From Lacticaseibacillus rhamnosus (GTDB lineage Bacteria > Bacillota > Bacilli > Lactobacillales > Lactobacillaceae), in the NCBI RefSeq assembly GCF_900636965.1, contig NZ_LR134331.1, forward strand, positions 2,170,001 to 2,234,000: a DNA stretch of 64,000 nt. Direction: 5' to 3'. Below the pieces are notes generated by a model. That model was not told the DNA's origin. It worked only from the letters and a program-made list of their open reading frames with translations, and made no database searches. Shown in pieces: positions 44,940 through 52,812 of this stretch (positions within the stretch are counted from its first letter, which is position 1; each line of letters begins with the position of its first letter). The position numbers were made by a program, and so were the translations under genes.

Positions 44940-45983
44940 TTAGTCGTAATGCAAGGCATAGTCTTCCGACACCTGATAGTGCAGTGTTTTGGTAAATAGC
45001 AAATTGCTAAGATAAGCCAGTCCAATCGGCAAGATGAAGAAAATGATCGTCAATTCAAGCACATTTCCCACCGTCACCGCCTTCATTGCATCGAGTGCAG
45101 CGAGTGGCCCGACTAAACCAGAAAAGCCAAATCCGGCACTGGCAGGCGTTCCTTGAATGTGCAATGCAGCACCGATACCACCAAGAATGCCGGCATTAAG
45201 CGCCATGGGTAAGAAGAGTTTCGGTTTAGACAAAATGTTGGCCATTTGCATCTTCGGCGAGCCCAGAAAATGTGCCAGCGAGGTCCCAAGCGGATTCGCT
45301 TTCCAGCCATAAGCCGCCAGCGCAAAACTTGCCCCGACAATGCCAAGGTTAGCAGATCCGGCACCGATGCCGTTCAACATAATAGCCGTCGCAATCCCCA
45401 CTGTACTGATCGGCGTCACAATCAAAATGGCAAAGATGATCCCCATCAAAACGCCCATCGCAATCGGCTGCAATTCGGTAATATCATGGACAACAACGCC
45501 AATATACTTCGTGATTCCGGAAACCGGCTTGAGAGTGAGCATCCCCACCCCACCTGCAATCAGCAATACTAACGATGGAATCAGAAGAATCGTGTACGCC
45601 TTGAGCGCATTGCCCAACAATAGAATGACTAAATAGCCAATGGCGAGGGTGATCGCCAAATTAATCACATCCCCGGTTCCGGCAACACTCAAGCCGGTTT
45701 TGGTCAGATGATAATTACCGGCACCAATAATGGCAGCCAGTGCCAGCGAACTTGTTTGAATCGGCGTAAACTTCGCCAGCATCCCCACGCACACAGCCGA
45801 TAACGCCGGTAACAAGGTCATCGCGGCGGTCGTCATATACGTGACAACGGCCAACTGTGGAAAGCTAGGTAAAAGCAACTTGACGAGCGCATTTAAGATC
45901 GCTCCAGGAACCAAGGCAACAATAATCCCCACTGATAAACCGTTTAAAATGTTCATCGTCACGGTTTTTACATCTTGTTTCAT
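44940..45983 (-). CDS. PTS EIIC-type permease homologue without other PTS domains
   Basis: 347 residues from ATG 45983 (CGGAGGAAG upstream). Nine to ten helices with glycine-rich loops, resembling the PTS_EIIC_2 family of stand-alone membrane proteins (GAGNYHLTKTGLSVAGTGDV, GVGMLTLKPVSGITKYIGVV). No EIIA or EIIB domain nearby, so phosphoryl-coupled transport is doubtful. It lies 13 bases after a D-2-hydroxyacid dehydrogenase gene on the same strand, so it may carry a metabolite of that enzyme (inference). Confidence 0.7.
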   Translation of the reverse strand: MKQDVKTVTMNILNGLSVGIIVALVPGAILNALVKLLLPSFPQLAVVTYMTTAAMTLLPALSAVCVGMLAKFTPIQTSSLALAAIIGAGNYHLTKTGLSVAGTGDVINLAITLAIGYLVILLLGNALKAYTILLIPSLVLLIAGGVGMLTLKPVSGITKYIGVVVHDITELQPIAMGVLMGIIFAILIVTPISTVGIATAIMLNGIGAGSANLGIVGASFALAAYGWKANPLGTSLAHFLGSPKMQMANILSKPKLFLPMALNAGILGGIGAALHIQGTPASAGFGFSGLVGPLAALDAMKAVTVGNVLELTIIFFILPIGLAYLSNLLFTKTLHYQVSEDYALHYD

Positions 45984-45996
45984 CGTCTTCCTCCGT

Positions 45997-46989
45997 TTAA
46001 TTAACTTGGTGCGGTGAATGCCCACCGGCTAAAATAGTTTTGACGTCATCCAATGAAATATCGATCATGTTTTTCACGGCTGCATCCGTATAAAAACCGA
46101 TATGCGGAGAAATCTCAACGTTCGGCAAAGCCTTTAAAGTTTCAAGATTGGTATTGTCCACGCCGGATTGGCTGCGATCAACCCCAAAAATACCGGCTTC
46201 ACCTTCAATTGTGTCCAAAGCAGCGCCGGCAATCTCACCACGTTGCAGCGCCTCAATCAAAGCAGCCGTATCGACAATCGGTCCGCGGGCTGCATTGATC
46301 AAGTAAGCCGTCTTTTTCATCTTTTTGAAGGCGGCAGCATCAAGCATATGGGTGGTGATGTCGTCCAGCGGTGTGTGCACGGTGACGATATCGGCAGTGG
46401 CCAGCAAGGTGTCAAGATCGACATAACGAACCGTATCCGCCAATTCAGGTCGCGTTACCGGATCAGCCACGATGACGGTAGATCCTAAGGCGCGAAAAAT
46501 GCGGGCGACGGTACTGCCGATTTTGCCAGCGCCAATGATGCCAATCGTTAATTGATGAACTTCCTGCGCTTCCAGACCACCCCAGCTATAATCATCTTTG
46601 GCTTCGCGCGCCGTAGCCTCACCCAAATGGCGAATCAATCGCATGGCATGAGCCAAAACCAGTTCCGCAACCGATCGCGGCGAGTATGCGGGCACATTGG
46701 TCACGGCCAATCCATTGGCAGCCGCAGCATCGAGATTAACAATGTCATAGCCGGTAATCCGCAAAGTCAACTGCTTCATCCCGAATGACTTCAACTTCTG
46801 ATAAACAAGCGGTTCTGGAATGGCGCCATGCTGTTGAATGACAACCCCATCGTAGCCCTTAGCCAGATCAACCGTATCAGCATTGAAGGCAACGGTATTG
46901 GTATCAACTTGAATATCATTAGCAGCAACCCAGTCATCAATCGCTGGTTGTTCGTCTGGTCGAACACTATACATTAAAATTTTCTTCAT
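45997..46989 (-). CDS. D-2-hydroxyacid dehydrogenase (D-lactate dehydrogenase-like)
   Basis: 330 residues. I choose the third of three consecutive ATG codons (46989), seven bases after AGGAG. NAD-binding TIGIIGAGKIGSTVARIF; catalytic Arg in INAARGPIVD, Glu in DTIEGEAGIFG and His in ISPHIGFYT. It is a relative of D-lactate and D-2-hydroxyisocaproate dehydrogenases; the substrate range is not fixed by sequence. Next to an aromatic-type aminotransferase it could reduce phenylpyruvate or indolepyruvate to the hydroxy acid (inference). Confidence 0.85.
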   Translation of the reverse strand: MKKILMYSVRPDEQPAIDDWVAANDIQVDTNTVAFNADTVDLAKGYDGVVIQQHGAIPEPLVYQKLKSFGMKQLTLRITGYDIVNLDAAAANGLAVTNVPAYSPRSVAELVLAHAMRLIRHLGEATAREAKDDYSWGGLEAQEVHQLTIGIIGAGKIGSTVARIFRALGSTVIVADPVTRPELADTVRYVDLDTLLATADIVTVHTPLDDITTHMLDAAAFKKMKKTAYLINAARGPIVDTAALIEALQRGEIAGAALDTIEGEAGIFGVDRSQSGVDNTNLETLKALPNVEISPHIGFYTDAAVKNMIDISLDDVKTILAGGHSPHQVN

Positions 46990-47037
46990 CATCATTCTCC
47001 TTTGAGCGCGTTATCGTCCAACTGCAAACCTGCCTAC

Positions 47038-48201
47038 CTAATGCGTTGCCATAAACTGCTTAATGCGCTCAGCCGCCAGTTTCAAATCCGCCATCGAGGC
47101 CGCATACGAAATCCGCACATAACCTTCACCGCCTGGCCCAAAACTGGCACCGGGAATCACGGCAACCTTTGCTTCACGTGCCAACGCATAAACAAACTTC
47201 CAGCTGTCATGGAACCGGTCTGGCAACTTAGCAAAAATATAAAATGCGCCATCCGGATGAGGAACTTCCAAGCCGGCTTCCGGTAAGGCCTTCATCAGAA
47301 AATCACGCCGTTTTCGATAGGCTTGCTTCATCGGCTGACTATCTTCCATACCATTTTTTAACGCCTCTTCAGCCGCGCGCTGGGCATTGGTGGTGACGCT
47401 GGTAATCGTAAACTCGCTAACCTTGCCGATTTGTTGAATAATCGCAGCCGGACCTGCTGTGATCCCAACGCGCCAGCCGGTCATTGCGTGGGATTTTGAA
47501 ACCCCGTTAAGGACAATTGCTTGATCAGGGAGTATCTCGCCCATCGAAACATGCGTCCCACTGTAGGTCAATTCTGAGTAAATCTCATCGCTTAAGACAA
47601 AAATTTCATACTGCTTGATGACGTTGGCTAATGCGCTCAGATCCGCGCGATTATAAGTCACCCCAGTTGGATTAGTCGGGTAGTTAAGAATCACCGCTTT
47701 AACCGTGTCCCGATTGGCTTCAATCGCCTGTTGTAATTTCTCTGGCTTAAGAATGAACCCATCCGCCGAAGTGTCGATAAATATTGGTTTTGCTCCGTTT
47801 AATAACACGATTGGGATGTATAAAGGAAAAATCGGAGTTGGGATAATCACGGTATCGCCTTTGTTCAACATAGCCGTTAAACTCGAATAAATACCGCCAG
47901 TGGCCCCAGCTGTGATCAAAATCTGCGTCTCCGGATCATAGGAGGTTTTATATTTCGTTGCCAGATAATGGCTTGCCGCAGCTCGTAATCCCGGCAAGCC
48001 TTTGCTCTGGGTATAATGGCTCTCATCATTTTCGATTGATTGGATGCCCGCCGCCTTGACATGCTCCGGCGTCGGAAAATCCGGTTCACCTAATGTCAGC
48101 TTAACAATCCCTTCAATACCGCTAATTTCTGCATTGAATTGTAAAATATCGCTCGGTTTGAGTTGCCGAACCTCGTGATTCATACGATCGACTAATGCCA
48201 T
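47038..48201 (-). CDS. class I aminotransferase, probably aromatic amino acid
   Basis: 387 residues, fold-type I PLP enzyme. PLP lysine in NGVSKSHAMTGWRVG; AGATGGIYSSL phosphate region; ILNYPTNPTGVTYN; substrate-carboxylate Arg in YVRISYAAS. It resembles AraT and PatA. Aromatic specificity is supported by an upstream leader peptide rich in Phe, Tyr and Trp, not by active-site reading. ATG 48201 has GGAGGG upstream. It transaminates to alpha-keto acids, which the dehydrogenase encoded about 50 bases downstream could reduce. Confidence 0.82.
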   Translation of the reverse strand: MALVDRMNHEVRQLKPSDILQFNAEISGIEGIVKLTLGEPDFPTPEHVKAAGIQSIENDESHYTQSKGLPGLRAAASHYLATKYKTSYDPETQILITAGATGGIYSSLTAMLNKGDTVIIPTPIFPLYIPIVLLNGAKPIFIDTSADGFILKPEKLQQAIEANRDTVKAVILNYPTNPTGVTYNRADLSALANVIKQYEIFVLSDEIYSELTYSGTHVSMGEILPDQAIVLNGVSKSHAMTGWRVGITAGPAAIIQQIGKVSEFTITSVTTNAQRAAEEALKNGMEDSQPMKQAYRKRRDFLMKALPEAGLEVPHPDGAFYIFAKLPDRFHDSWKFVYALAREAKVAVIPGASFGPGGEGYVRISYAASMADLKLAAERIKQFMATH

Positions 48202-48240
48202 GTAAATCCCTCCATCTTTTTACATCCAGTAAGTTGAAAC

Positions 48241-48279
48241 TAAAATAAAAGCCCCGCAGTCATCGATTGACCGCGGGGC
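48241..48279 (-). terminator. attenuator terminator upstream of the aminotransferase gene
   Basis: On the minus strand, GCCCCGCGGTCA pairs with TGACTGCGGGGC, followed by TTTTATTTTA. It lies between the leader peptide and the aminotransferase start, about 40 bases before the ATG. Confidence 0.88.
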
Positions 48280-48413
48280 ACGAAATGGGAATGATTCTCC
48301 TGATTCCAGCCACACAGTCAATTGCTTGATCTGTGTGACCGCTCACTCAAAGGTAACTGGTCTCACAGATCGCGTCTGAAAAACCAGAAATAAAATGATT
48401 GGCTACCTTGAGT
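48251..48413 (-). promoter_or_regulatory. attenuator pairing segments (antiterminator region)
   Basis: In transcript order: segment 2 (48371-48359, GATCTGTGAGACC, containing the leader stop codon) pairs with segment 3 (48340-48328, GGTCACACAGATC). Segment 3 (48337-48326, CACACAGATCAA) alternatively pairs with segment 4 (48321-48311, TTGACTGTGTG). Segment 4 (48322-48309, ATTGACTGTGTGGC) alternatively pairs with the 5' half of the terminator (48279-48266, GCCCCGCGGTCAAT). An early stem ACTCAAGGTA (48413-48404) with TACCTTTGAGT (48355-48345) also forms. This is the order of a classical ribosome-controlled attenuator. Confidence 0.75.
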
Positions 48414-48428
48414 CAGCTTTGTCATCAT
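48363..48428 (-). CDS. leader peptide with aromatic codon run
   Basis: A 21-codon frame from ATG 48428 to TGA 48365-48363, with AGGAGG eight bases before the ATG. The C-terminal part reads SFYFWFFRRDL: four Phe, one Tyr and one Trp within six codons. No T-box motif is present. The peptide probably has no function of its own; a ribosome slowed at these codons when charged aromatic tRNAs are scarce would change downstream pairing and let transcription continue into the aminotransferase gene. Confidence 0.8.
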   Translation of the reverse strand: MMTKLTQGSQSFYFWFFRRDL

Positions 48429-48460
48429 GATGAGAACCTCCTAAGAAATAGATTAGTTAA

Positions 48461-48489
48461 AGACTACTGGTTAACGGACGGTTTGTCAA
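48461..48489 (-). promoter_or_regulatory. promoter of the leader-aminotransferase transcript
   Basis: On the minus strand: consensus -35 TTGACA (48489-48484), 17-base spacer, -10 TAGTCT (48466-48461). The leader ATG follows about 33 bases later. Confidence 0.75.
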
Positions 48490-48655
48490 CCGGAACTGAA
48501 CTGATTTTTTTGCGGGACGAATTTGCCATTTAGGTTCACTACAATGGGTCGCCATCACGTCACCGGCAAGTTACTAACTCACTTTTTCAGAGGAAAATGA
48601 ACGCATTTTGGCAATGGAATACGCTACAATGAAGACAATCAAGAAAGGGGCTTTA

Positions 48656-49363
48656 ATGATGAACTATACCATCTCGGCCAACAATACGTTTCCGGTTGTG
48701 CAGATTGCGCTACAACAAGATGAAACGATCCAGATCGAATCTGGCTCCATGATCTATCACAATGGCTTGGTTGAACTAAGCGGCCACATGAATAGCAATG
48801 GCAAACGCGGACTCGGCGGCCTAATGAGTGCGATTGGACGCTCCATAACCAGTGGCGAGAGCTTTTTTATCACAACGGCAACTGGTAAGGCGGCTAACGC
48901 TGAATTGGCGATTGCGCCCGGCAACCCCGGCGTTATCAAAGAATTGACGCTCGATGCCAATCATCAATATCGCCTGAATACCGGTGCGTTTTTGGCAATG
49001 GACACTTCCGTTAGTTATCACATGGCCAGTCAAAAAGTCGGTGGTGCTTTATTTGGCGGCACTGGCGGATTCTTCATCATGGAAACAGCGGGCACTGGCA
49101 CCATGCTGGTTTCGGCTTATGGTGACATCATTCCGATCGAACTTGATGGCAGCCATGAATATGTCGTGGATAACAGTCATGTTGTCGCTTGGGACAGCCA
49201 GCTGGATTACAGCATCCAGCCGGCTAGTGGTGTCATCGGTTTTACTACCGGTGAAGGTTTAGTCAATCGGTTCACTGGTTCCGGGACCGTCTATATCCAG
49301 ACTCGGAACATCGAGGCACTGGCTAATTTGATTCAACCATTCATCCCCAGCAATGATAACTGA
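48656..49363 (+). CDS. AIM24 family protein
   Basis: About 235 residues from ATG 48656 or 48659 (AAAGGGG upstream; the frame from 48608 lacks a site). Beta-rich AIM24/TIGR00266 fold: VVQIALQQDETIQIESGSMI, GRSITSGESFFITTATGKA, TGAFLAMDTSV and GTVYIQTRNIEALA. Widespread, biochemical role unknown; the mitochondrial namesake affects inner-membrane structure. Followed after 20 bases by a hydrolase gene in the same operon. Confidence 0.85.
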   Translation: MMNYTISANNTFPVVQIALQQDETIQIESGSMIYHNGLVELSGHMNSNGKRGLGGLMSAIGRSITSGESFFITTATGKAANAELAIAPGNPGVIKELTLDANHQYRLNTGAFLAMDTSVSYHMASQKVGGALFGGTGGFFIMETAGTGTMLVSAYGDIIPIELDGSHEYVVDNSHVVAWDSQLDYSIQPASGVIGFTTGEGLVNRFTGSGTVYIQTRNIEALANLIQPFIPSNDN

Positions 49364-49383
49364 TCACTAAGGAGCTCTATACG

Positions 49384-50172
49384 ATGCCAACTAAAATAGG
49401 CCTTCACTACAACAAAATTGGGGTTGGGAAAACCATCTACTTTTTACATGGCATGGGGTTAGACGGACACAGCATGGCAGCTTTTTATGAGCCACGTTTT
49501 ACCAGCGAAGAGCGGCATTTTGCCCGCCTCTATCCGGATTTACCGGGAATGGGAAATTCACCGGCCACGTCAGCATTGCAATCTGCTGATGATGTGTTGG
49601 CACAGGTTCATGCTTTCATTCAGGCGACCAGCGAAGGGCCATGTTATCTTGTCGGCCATTCTTACGGTGGCTATCTAGCATTAGGCCTGCTTGCGCGATT
49701 TCCTAACGAGTTTTCCGGTGCTTTTTTAACCGCTCCGGTTGTACTCGCGGAGAAAACAGCACGTACGGTTGCGCCACTAAAGCATCTTATTAGTGCGTCA
49801 GTAACCAGTCAGTCACCGGATTTTACCGACTATCTACACATGAATGTTGTTATCAATCCTTCAACCTGGCGACAATATCAGGAACTTATCCTGCTAGGGC
49901 TTAAAACTTTTAACCGCGATTTCTGGGTTGCCATGAAGAACCGCCATGCTTATCGTCTGTCGATTGAATCACGCTTAAGCAGCCTGATTAAGTCACCAGT
50001 TACGCTTGTGTTAGGTGAAAATGACAATGAAGTTGGCTATCAGGATCAAGTGGTCTTTGCCCATAAAGGCGCACACATGACCACAACCGTAATCCCAAAC
50101 GCCGGTCATAATCTGATGATCGATGCGCCTGAGGCTGTCATGACCGCGTTTCATCAGTTTCTACACAAATAG
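49384..50172 (+). CDS. alpha/beta hydrolase
   Basis: 262 residues. Oxyanion region YFLHGMGLDGHS, nucleophile elbow GHSYGGYLALG (Ser near residue 98), acid in LVLGENDNEVG, and His in PNAGHNLMIDAPE. A canonical small cytoplasmic hydrolase of unknown substrate. ATG 49384 has AAGGAG upstream. Second gene of the AIM24 operon, which ends at the terminator at 50195-50222. Confidence 0.87.
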   Translation: MPTKIGLHYNKIGVGKTIYFLHGMGLDGHSMAAFYEPRFTSEERHFARLYPDLPGMGNSPATSALQSADDVLAQVHAFIQATSEGPCYLVGHSYGGYLALGLLARFPNEFSGAFLTAPVVLAEKTARTVAPLKHLISASVTSQSPDFTDYLHMNVVINPSTWRQYQELILLGLKTFNRDFWVAMKNRHAYRLSIESRLSSLIKSPVTLVLGENDNEVGYQDQVVFAHKGAHMTTTVIPNAGHNLMIDAPEAVMTAFHQFLHK

Positions 50173-50194
50173 TGCCAAACCGCTACGCTTGATT

Positions 50195-50222
50195 AACCGT
50201 CGCTATTTTGCGGCGGTTTTTT
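50195..50222 (+). terminator. terminator of the AIM24-hydrolase operon
   Basis: AACCGTCGC pairs with GCGGCGGTT (G-U allowed), followed by TTTT. Confidence 0.85.
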
Positions 50223-50231
50223 GCGTCCTCT

Positions 50232-50822
50232 TTATATCCGAGCTGTTAACTGTTCAGGCGTTAGGTGGCGTGTGGTGCGAAAGATGCTGTAAACCGATTC
50301 CGGTGAGCGAACCGGCGTTTGATTGAGCCAGTAAACAATTAAATCCACAACCCCTTGACTGACAATCTCCTGAGCATAATCGCTGGGCACATCACGATCA
50401 TCAGCAACTAACTCACTACCGCCTTGCCGCAACAACTCAACAACCAATTGCTTCACTTTCGCGGTTAGTTGCGTTTGATTTTCATTCAACAGTAAAACGG
50501 CCAGATCCCGTTGGCGATACAAATACTTGAACAACTGAAAGAAAGCATCACGCTCGGGTAACGGGTTTGCTGCGCGTTTAGCTTGAAGCGGTTTGGGAAA
50601 ATGGGCAAAAATGCTTTTCACATGTCCGATCATTTCATCTTCATAATGCGCCAATAAATCATACTTATCGAAATAGTGCAGATAAAAGGTGCCACGACTG
50701 ATGCCGGCCAACTTGGCTAATTGTTGCACGCTTAACTTGCCAAACCCTTCCTGATGCATCAGCGTCATAAACGCCTGCTGAATTTTCATTTCTGTTTCAA
50801 GCATTTTCGTACTACTAGCCAT
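50232..50822 (-). CDS. TetR-family transcriptional regulator
   Basis: 196 residues from ATG 50822 (GGAGG eight bases upstream; the frame to 50891 lacks a site). N-terminal HTH: QQAFMTLMHQEGFGKLSVQQ, LAKLAGISRGTFYLHYFDKY, the canonical TetR helix-turn-helix. C-terminal ligand domain ends VVDLIVYWLNQTPVRSPESV. Divergent from a YhgE-type membrane protein gene, its likely target. Confidence 0.88.
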   Translation of the reverse strand: MASSTKMLETEMKIQQAFMTLMHQEGFGKLSVQQLAKLAGISRGTFYLHYFDKYDLLAHYEDEMIGHVKSIFAHFPKPLQAKRAANPLPERDAFFQLFKYLYRQRDLAVLLLNENQTQLTAKVKQLVVELLRQGGSELVADDRDVPSDYAQEIVSQGVVDLIVYWLNQTPVRSPESVYSIFRTTRHLTPEQLTARI

Positions 50823-50971
50823 CGCGTCAACCTCCATGAACATACTGTTAATTACCATTCTCATTGAACAACAAATTTTACCCCGAAGCAATTGACAAAT
50901 CGTGCCAAACTGTTCACCCGTTTAAGCGGCGATCATCAGCACTTTTCCCGCATGCTGCCGGTTAAAAGTGC

Positions 50972-50986
50972 GTTCAGAGACTGAAC
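50972..50986. promoter_or_regulatory. candidate TetR operator
   Basis: GTTCAG-AGA-CTGAAC is a perfect 15-base dyad between the divergent TetR and YhgE genes, 20 bases upstream of the YhgE -35 element. Confidence 0.5.
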
Positions 50987-51005
50987 AGATGGCTCAGATT
51001 GTTTC

Positions 51006-51034
51006 TTGTCTGACCGCCTTAAGGCCACTATGAT
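51006..51034 (+). promoter_or_regulatory. promoter of the YhgE-type gene
   Basis: -35 TTGTCT (51006-51011), 17-base spacer containing the palindrome GCCTTAAGGC (51016-51025), -10 TATGAT (51029-51034). Confidence 0.65.
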
Positions 51035-51074
51035 CGTGAATGAACAGAGTGTCAATTTGAAAGGCGGTCTTACC

Positions 51075-52556
51075 ATGCTAAGAAGTGAATGGCGTTATCT
51101 CATGCAGCACAAAATGATGGTCGTTGTCCTGGTGGCAATTGCGCTCATCCCAGCCATCTATTGTTTTATCTATCTTTCGTCCATGTGGGATACCTATGGC
51201 AAGATGGATCAGTTACCGGTCGCCATCGTTGATCATGATCGGCCTGTTACTTACCACGGAAAAAAGATTGCGATTGGCCAGCAGTTAACCGCCAATTTGA
51301 CCAAATCAACCGCGCTGGATTTTCATCATGTTTCTGCTTCCACTGCGACCAACCGGCTGCACCGGGGCACCTATTACATGGTGTTGACCATCCCGCGTAA
51401 CTTTTCCAAAAAGGCAACCACCCTACTAACGACCACCCCAGAAACCATGCCGCTTTACTTTCGGTTCAATTCCGGTCAGAACTTCATTGTCTCTAAAATG
51501 ACCACAGGCGCTGCGACTGCCATCAAATCAAAAGTGGCGAGTCAAGTTACCAAATTATATGCTGGCATTGTGCTAACGGCACTACATCAGGCCGATACCG
51601 GCATGACCAAGGCGGCTACCGGCGGCCAAACGTTGACCACCGGCGCTCAACAACTCACAACCGGCACCGCACAACTTAGCACTGGACTAAACCGCCTCGC
51701 AACCGGGCTTCAGCAAGCAACCAAAAGTCAGGGACAGACGAATCAAGCAGTGGCTTCCCTCAATACCGGCGTCACCCAATTAACAACTGCCGCCACCGCA
51801 CTCGCAGCTGGCTCGCAACAGTTACAAAACGGCAGCCAAACTTTAGCCAACCAATTGACAATCGGCAGTCAGAAGCTGGCAAGTATCCAAACTGGGGCGA
51901 ATAACGCTGCTGCTTTAGCCGCGCCTGTGCGTGAAGTCACGTCGGATGTCGCCAAGATCCCCAACAACGGAACCGGCATGGCGCCTTTTGCCATCGCTAT
52001 CGGCCTCTATGTCGGCGGAATCGCGCTGGGCACCATGTACGAAGGCTTCCTACCGCATCGTAAACCACGGTACGCACTAAGTTGGTGGGCCAGCAAAGCT
52101 TCGGTGATTGGCACAGTTGGCTTATTACAGGCAGGATTGCTTGATATTTCCTTATTAGCTGGTAATCATTTGCACGTCAGCGATCATGGTCTGTTCTTCA
52201 TTGCCATTCTTCTCGGATCTTGGTTGTTCCTGTCCTTGATTTTCTGTCTCCGCCTGCTGCTTGGCGGTTTCGGAACATGGCTGGTTTCAATCGTCTTGGT
52301 CCTTCAGCTAGCTGGCTCAGGTGGGTTATACCCTACTTATTTGGTCAATGGCTTTGCAAAAGCGATCAATGAATGGCTGCCGATGACCTATCTCATTGAC
52401 GCTTTAAGAAGCTTAATTGCAACTCATCAAGCGATTGGCACCGACATGGCGATCATGATCGGCTTAATCGGTCTATTCAATCTTCTTATGCTCTTCCGTT
52501 TTCAGATCGGCTTGCATCAAAGCTTCATCGAAATTGATGCTACTGAAGATGCTTAA
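51075..52556 (+). CDS. YhgE/Pip-type (ABC-2-like) membrane protein
   Basis: 493 residues from ATG 51075 (AAAGGCGG upstream). N-terminal helix (MVVVLVAIALIPAIYCFIYL), a roughly 300-residue extracytoplasmic part with LPVAIVDHDRPVTY and tandem LTTGAQQL/LSTGLNRL/LNTGVTQL-type repeats, then five helices. This is the build of YhgE/phage infection protein and ABC-2 exporters without an ATPase. The stop codon TAA lies at the left edge of palindromic repeat copy F. Probably under TetR control; possible roles are membrane stress or export. Confidence 0.85.
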   Translation: MLRSEWRYLMQHKMMVVVLVAIALIPAIYCFIYLSSMWDTYGKMDQLPVAIVDHDRPVTYHGKKIAIGQQLTANLTKSTALDFHHVSASTATNRLHRGTYYMVLTIPRNFSKKATTLLTTTPETMPLYFRFNSGQNFIVSKMTTGAATAIKSKVASQVTKLYAGIVLTALHQADTGMTKAATGGQTLTTGAQQLTTGTAQLSTGLNRLATGLQQATKSQGQTNQAVASLNTGVTQLTTAATALAAGSQQLQNGSQTLANQLTIGSQKLASIQTGANNAAALAAPVREVTSDVAKIPNNGTGMAPFAIAIGLYVGGIALGTMYEGFLPHRKPRYALSWWASKASVIGTVGLLQAGLLDISLLAGNHLHVSDHGLFFIAILLGSWLFLSLIFCLRLLLGGFGTWLVSIVLVLQLAGSGGLYPTYLVNGFAKAINEWLPMTYLIDALRSLIATHQAIGTDMAIMIGLIGLFNLLMLFRFQIGLHQSFIEIDATEDA

Positions 52557-52673
52557 CGCGCTCCCCGGCGCAAAGGCCTGCGTGTAAGGACCTCGAACGC
52601 AATGGCCAAAACCGGGCCATCACGCCCAAGGCCACTTACACTCCGGTCTCTAACCACGCTGGCTCGCGCTTAC
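52553..52673 (+). repeat. palindromic intergenic repeat, copy F
   Basis: Begins TTAACGCGCTCCCCGGCGC, so its first bases form the TAA stop of the YhgE-type gene; ends CGCTGGCTCGCGCTTA. Inner arms CCTCGAACGC and CACGCCCAAGG match only partly. Confidence 0.85.
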
Positions 52674-52795
52674 CATAACGCGTTCGCCAGCCCAGAAATC
52701 TGCGTGTAAGGGCCTTGGGCGCAATGGCCAAAGCCCGGCCATCACGCCCAAGGCCACTTACACTCCGATTTCTAACCGGGCTGGCTCACGCTCAC
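52674..52795 (+). repeat. palindromic intergenic repeat, copy G
   Basis: Tandem to copy F. Outer arms GCCAGCCCAGAAATC and GATTTCTAACCGGGCTGGC pair across a variant sequence; inner arms CCTTGGGCG and CGCCCAAGG pair. It ends about six bases before the ribosome binding site of the next gene. Confidence 0.9.
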
Positions 52796-52812
52796 TAAAG
52801 AAGGTGTTTGCG

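Noticed and set aside
48202-48440. T-box riboswitch upstream of the aminotransferase
   Set aside because: Considered because T-boxes are common in Firmicutes, but the T-box sequence (GGTGGNACCGCG) and specifier-loop architecture are absent; the leader peptide and pairings explain the region better.
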